Shown: positions 32,195-32,434 of the stretch, in pieces
Layout: every line of letters begins with the position of its first letter
Numbering within the stretch: the first letter of the stretch is position 1
Assembly (NCBI GenBank): GCA_016192705.1
Contig: JACPTQ010000077.1
Coordinates: 17,792-50,225, forward strand
Origin: Deltaproteobacteria bacterium
Lineage (GTDB): Bacteria > Myxococcota > JACPTQ01
Reading direction: 5' to 3'
DNA: 32,434 nt
Made by a program: the position numbers and the translations under genes
The notes under the pieces: model-generated
Told to the model about the DNA's origin: nothing
The model's input: the letters and a program-made list of their open reading frames with translations, nothing else
The model's database searches: none

Positions 32195-32422
32195 CAGGTT
32201 GCTGAAAAACGCCCATCTGCGCGGCACTGCCGCGACACCAACTTCACTCGCGCAAGAAACTACCATGGGCCTCGCAAACTATCGCTTCGTCTCGATGGCG
32301 TTGGCGCGTCGCCGCTCCCTACCGCGTACATCTGAGTACAGCGGCCGGTCGCGGCTTTCCGCGCCTGCCTTGCATCTGGACATTTTTCAGCAACCTGCAA
32401 AACCGACTTTTTCAGCAGCCTG
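32194..32422. repeat. Inverted-repeat element, MITE-like candidate
   Basis: GCAGGTTGCTGAAAAA (32194-32209) and its exact reverse complement TTTTTCAGCAACCTGC (32383-32398) bracket ~170 bp without an open reading frame. A third, one-mismatch copy TTTTTCAGCAGCCTG follows at 32408-32422, 25 bp from the second. Identical 16-bp ends at this distance are more like a small non-autonomous mobile element, or remains of one, than a terminator stem. No target-site duplication was found. Confidence 0.55.
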
Positions 32423-32434
32423 TTACAGCTCCCC

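Overview
The window is high-GC, gene-dense bacterial DNA. It is dominated by c-type cytochromes, and with the visible protein families it suggests a Gram-negative anaerobe or facultative anaerobe of the old Deltaproteobacteria (Myxococcota or Desulfobacterota relatives). The reasons are multihaem cytochromes of the doubled-CXXCH and CX4CH types, outer-membrane barrels, a sigma-54 activator and Ahb-type haem enzymes. No 16S rRNA gene or other lineage marker is present, so the placement is an inference.

Layout. 1-2152 is the 3' part of an RHS/YD-repeat gene. 2186-8299 is a nitrite-ammonification and haem block: a leftward AhbC/NirJ-like radical SAM gene, then rightward nrfH-nrfA, then a universal stress protein, a small Cys-containing membrane protein, an AhbD-like radical SAM gene and a hemerythrin. 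8317-8911 holds a leftward nucleotidyltransferase plus a small partner. 8961-24238 is the centrepiece, eleven leftward genes that mostly overlap by 4-13 nt. In transcription order they are a 7-site haem lipoprotein, an outer-membrane beta-barrel, a 13-haem cytochrome, a membrane-tethered cytochrome with 31 haem sites, a membrane-anchored pentahaem cytochrome, a molybdopterin-oxidoreductase-like subunit, a four-cluster ferredoxin-like subunit, an NrfD-like membrane protein, an SPFH/band-7 protein and two more NrfD-like proteins. 24555-30436 runs rightward: a porin, a PAS histidine kinase, an NtrC-family sigma-54 activator, a CBS-domain protein and a second barrel. 30498-32194 is a NodI/NodJ-like ABC exporter. 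The right edge (32194-32422) carries a 16-bp inverted repeat with an extra copy, like a small non-coding mobile element.

How it may work together. The leftward operon looks like a one-locus electron conduit from the menaquinol pool to the cell surface. A Qrc/Alternative-Complex-III-like module (pentahaem, MopB-like, Fe-S, NrfD) would exchange electrons with quinone. The 31-site cytochrome would span the periplasm, and the 13-haem protein, barrel and haem lipoprotein would form an outer-membrane porin-cytochrome conduit. NrfHA gives a second quinol-linked outlet (nitrite to ammonium), and the radical SAM pair may supply haem by the sirohaem-dependent route. By eye I find good -24/-12 (sigma-54) promoter candidates before ahbC, the stress-protein/ahbD operon, the porin and the CBS gene, and a weaker one before the cytochrome operon. 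This suggests that the NtrC-like regulator at 27126-28565 runs the locus. Function, regulation and complex composition are inferences; gene families and haem counts are read from the sequence.
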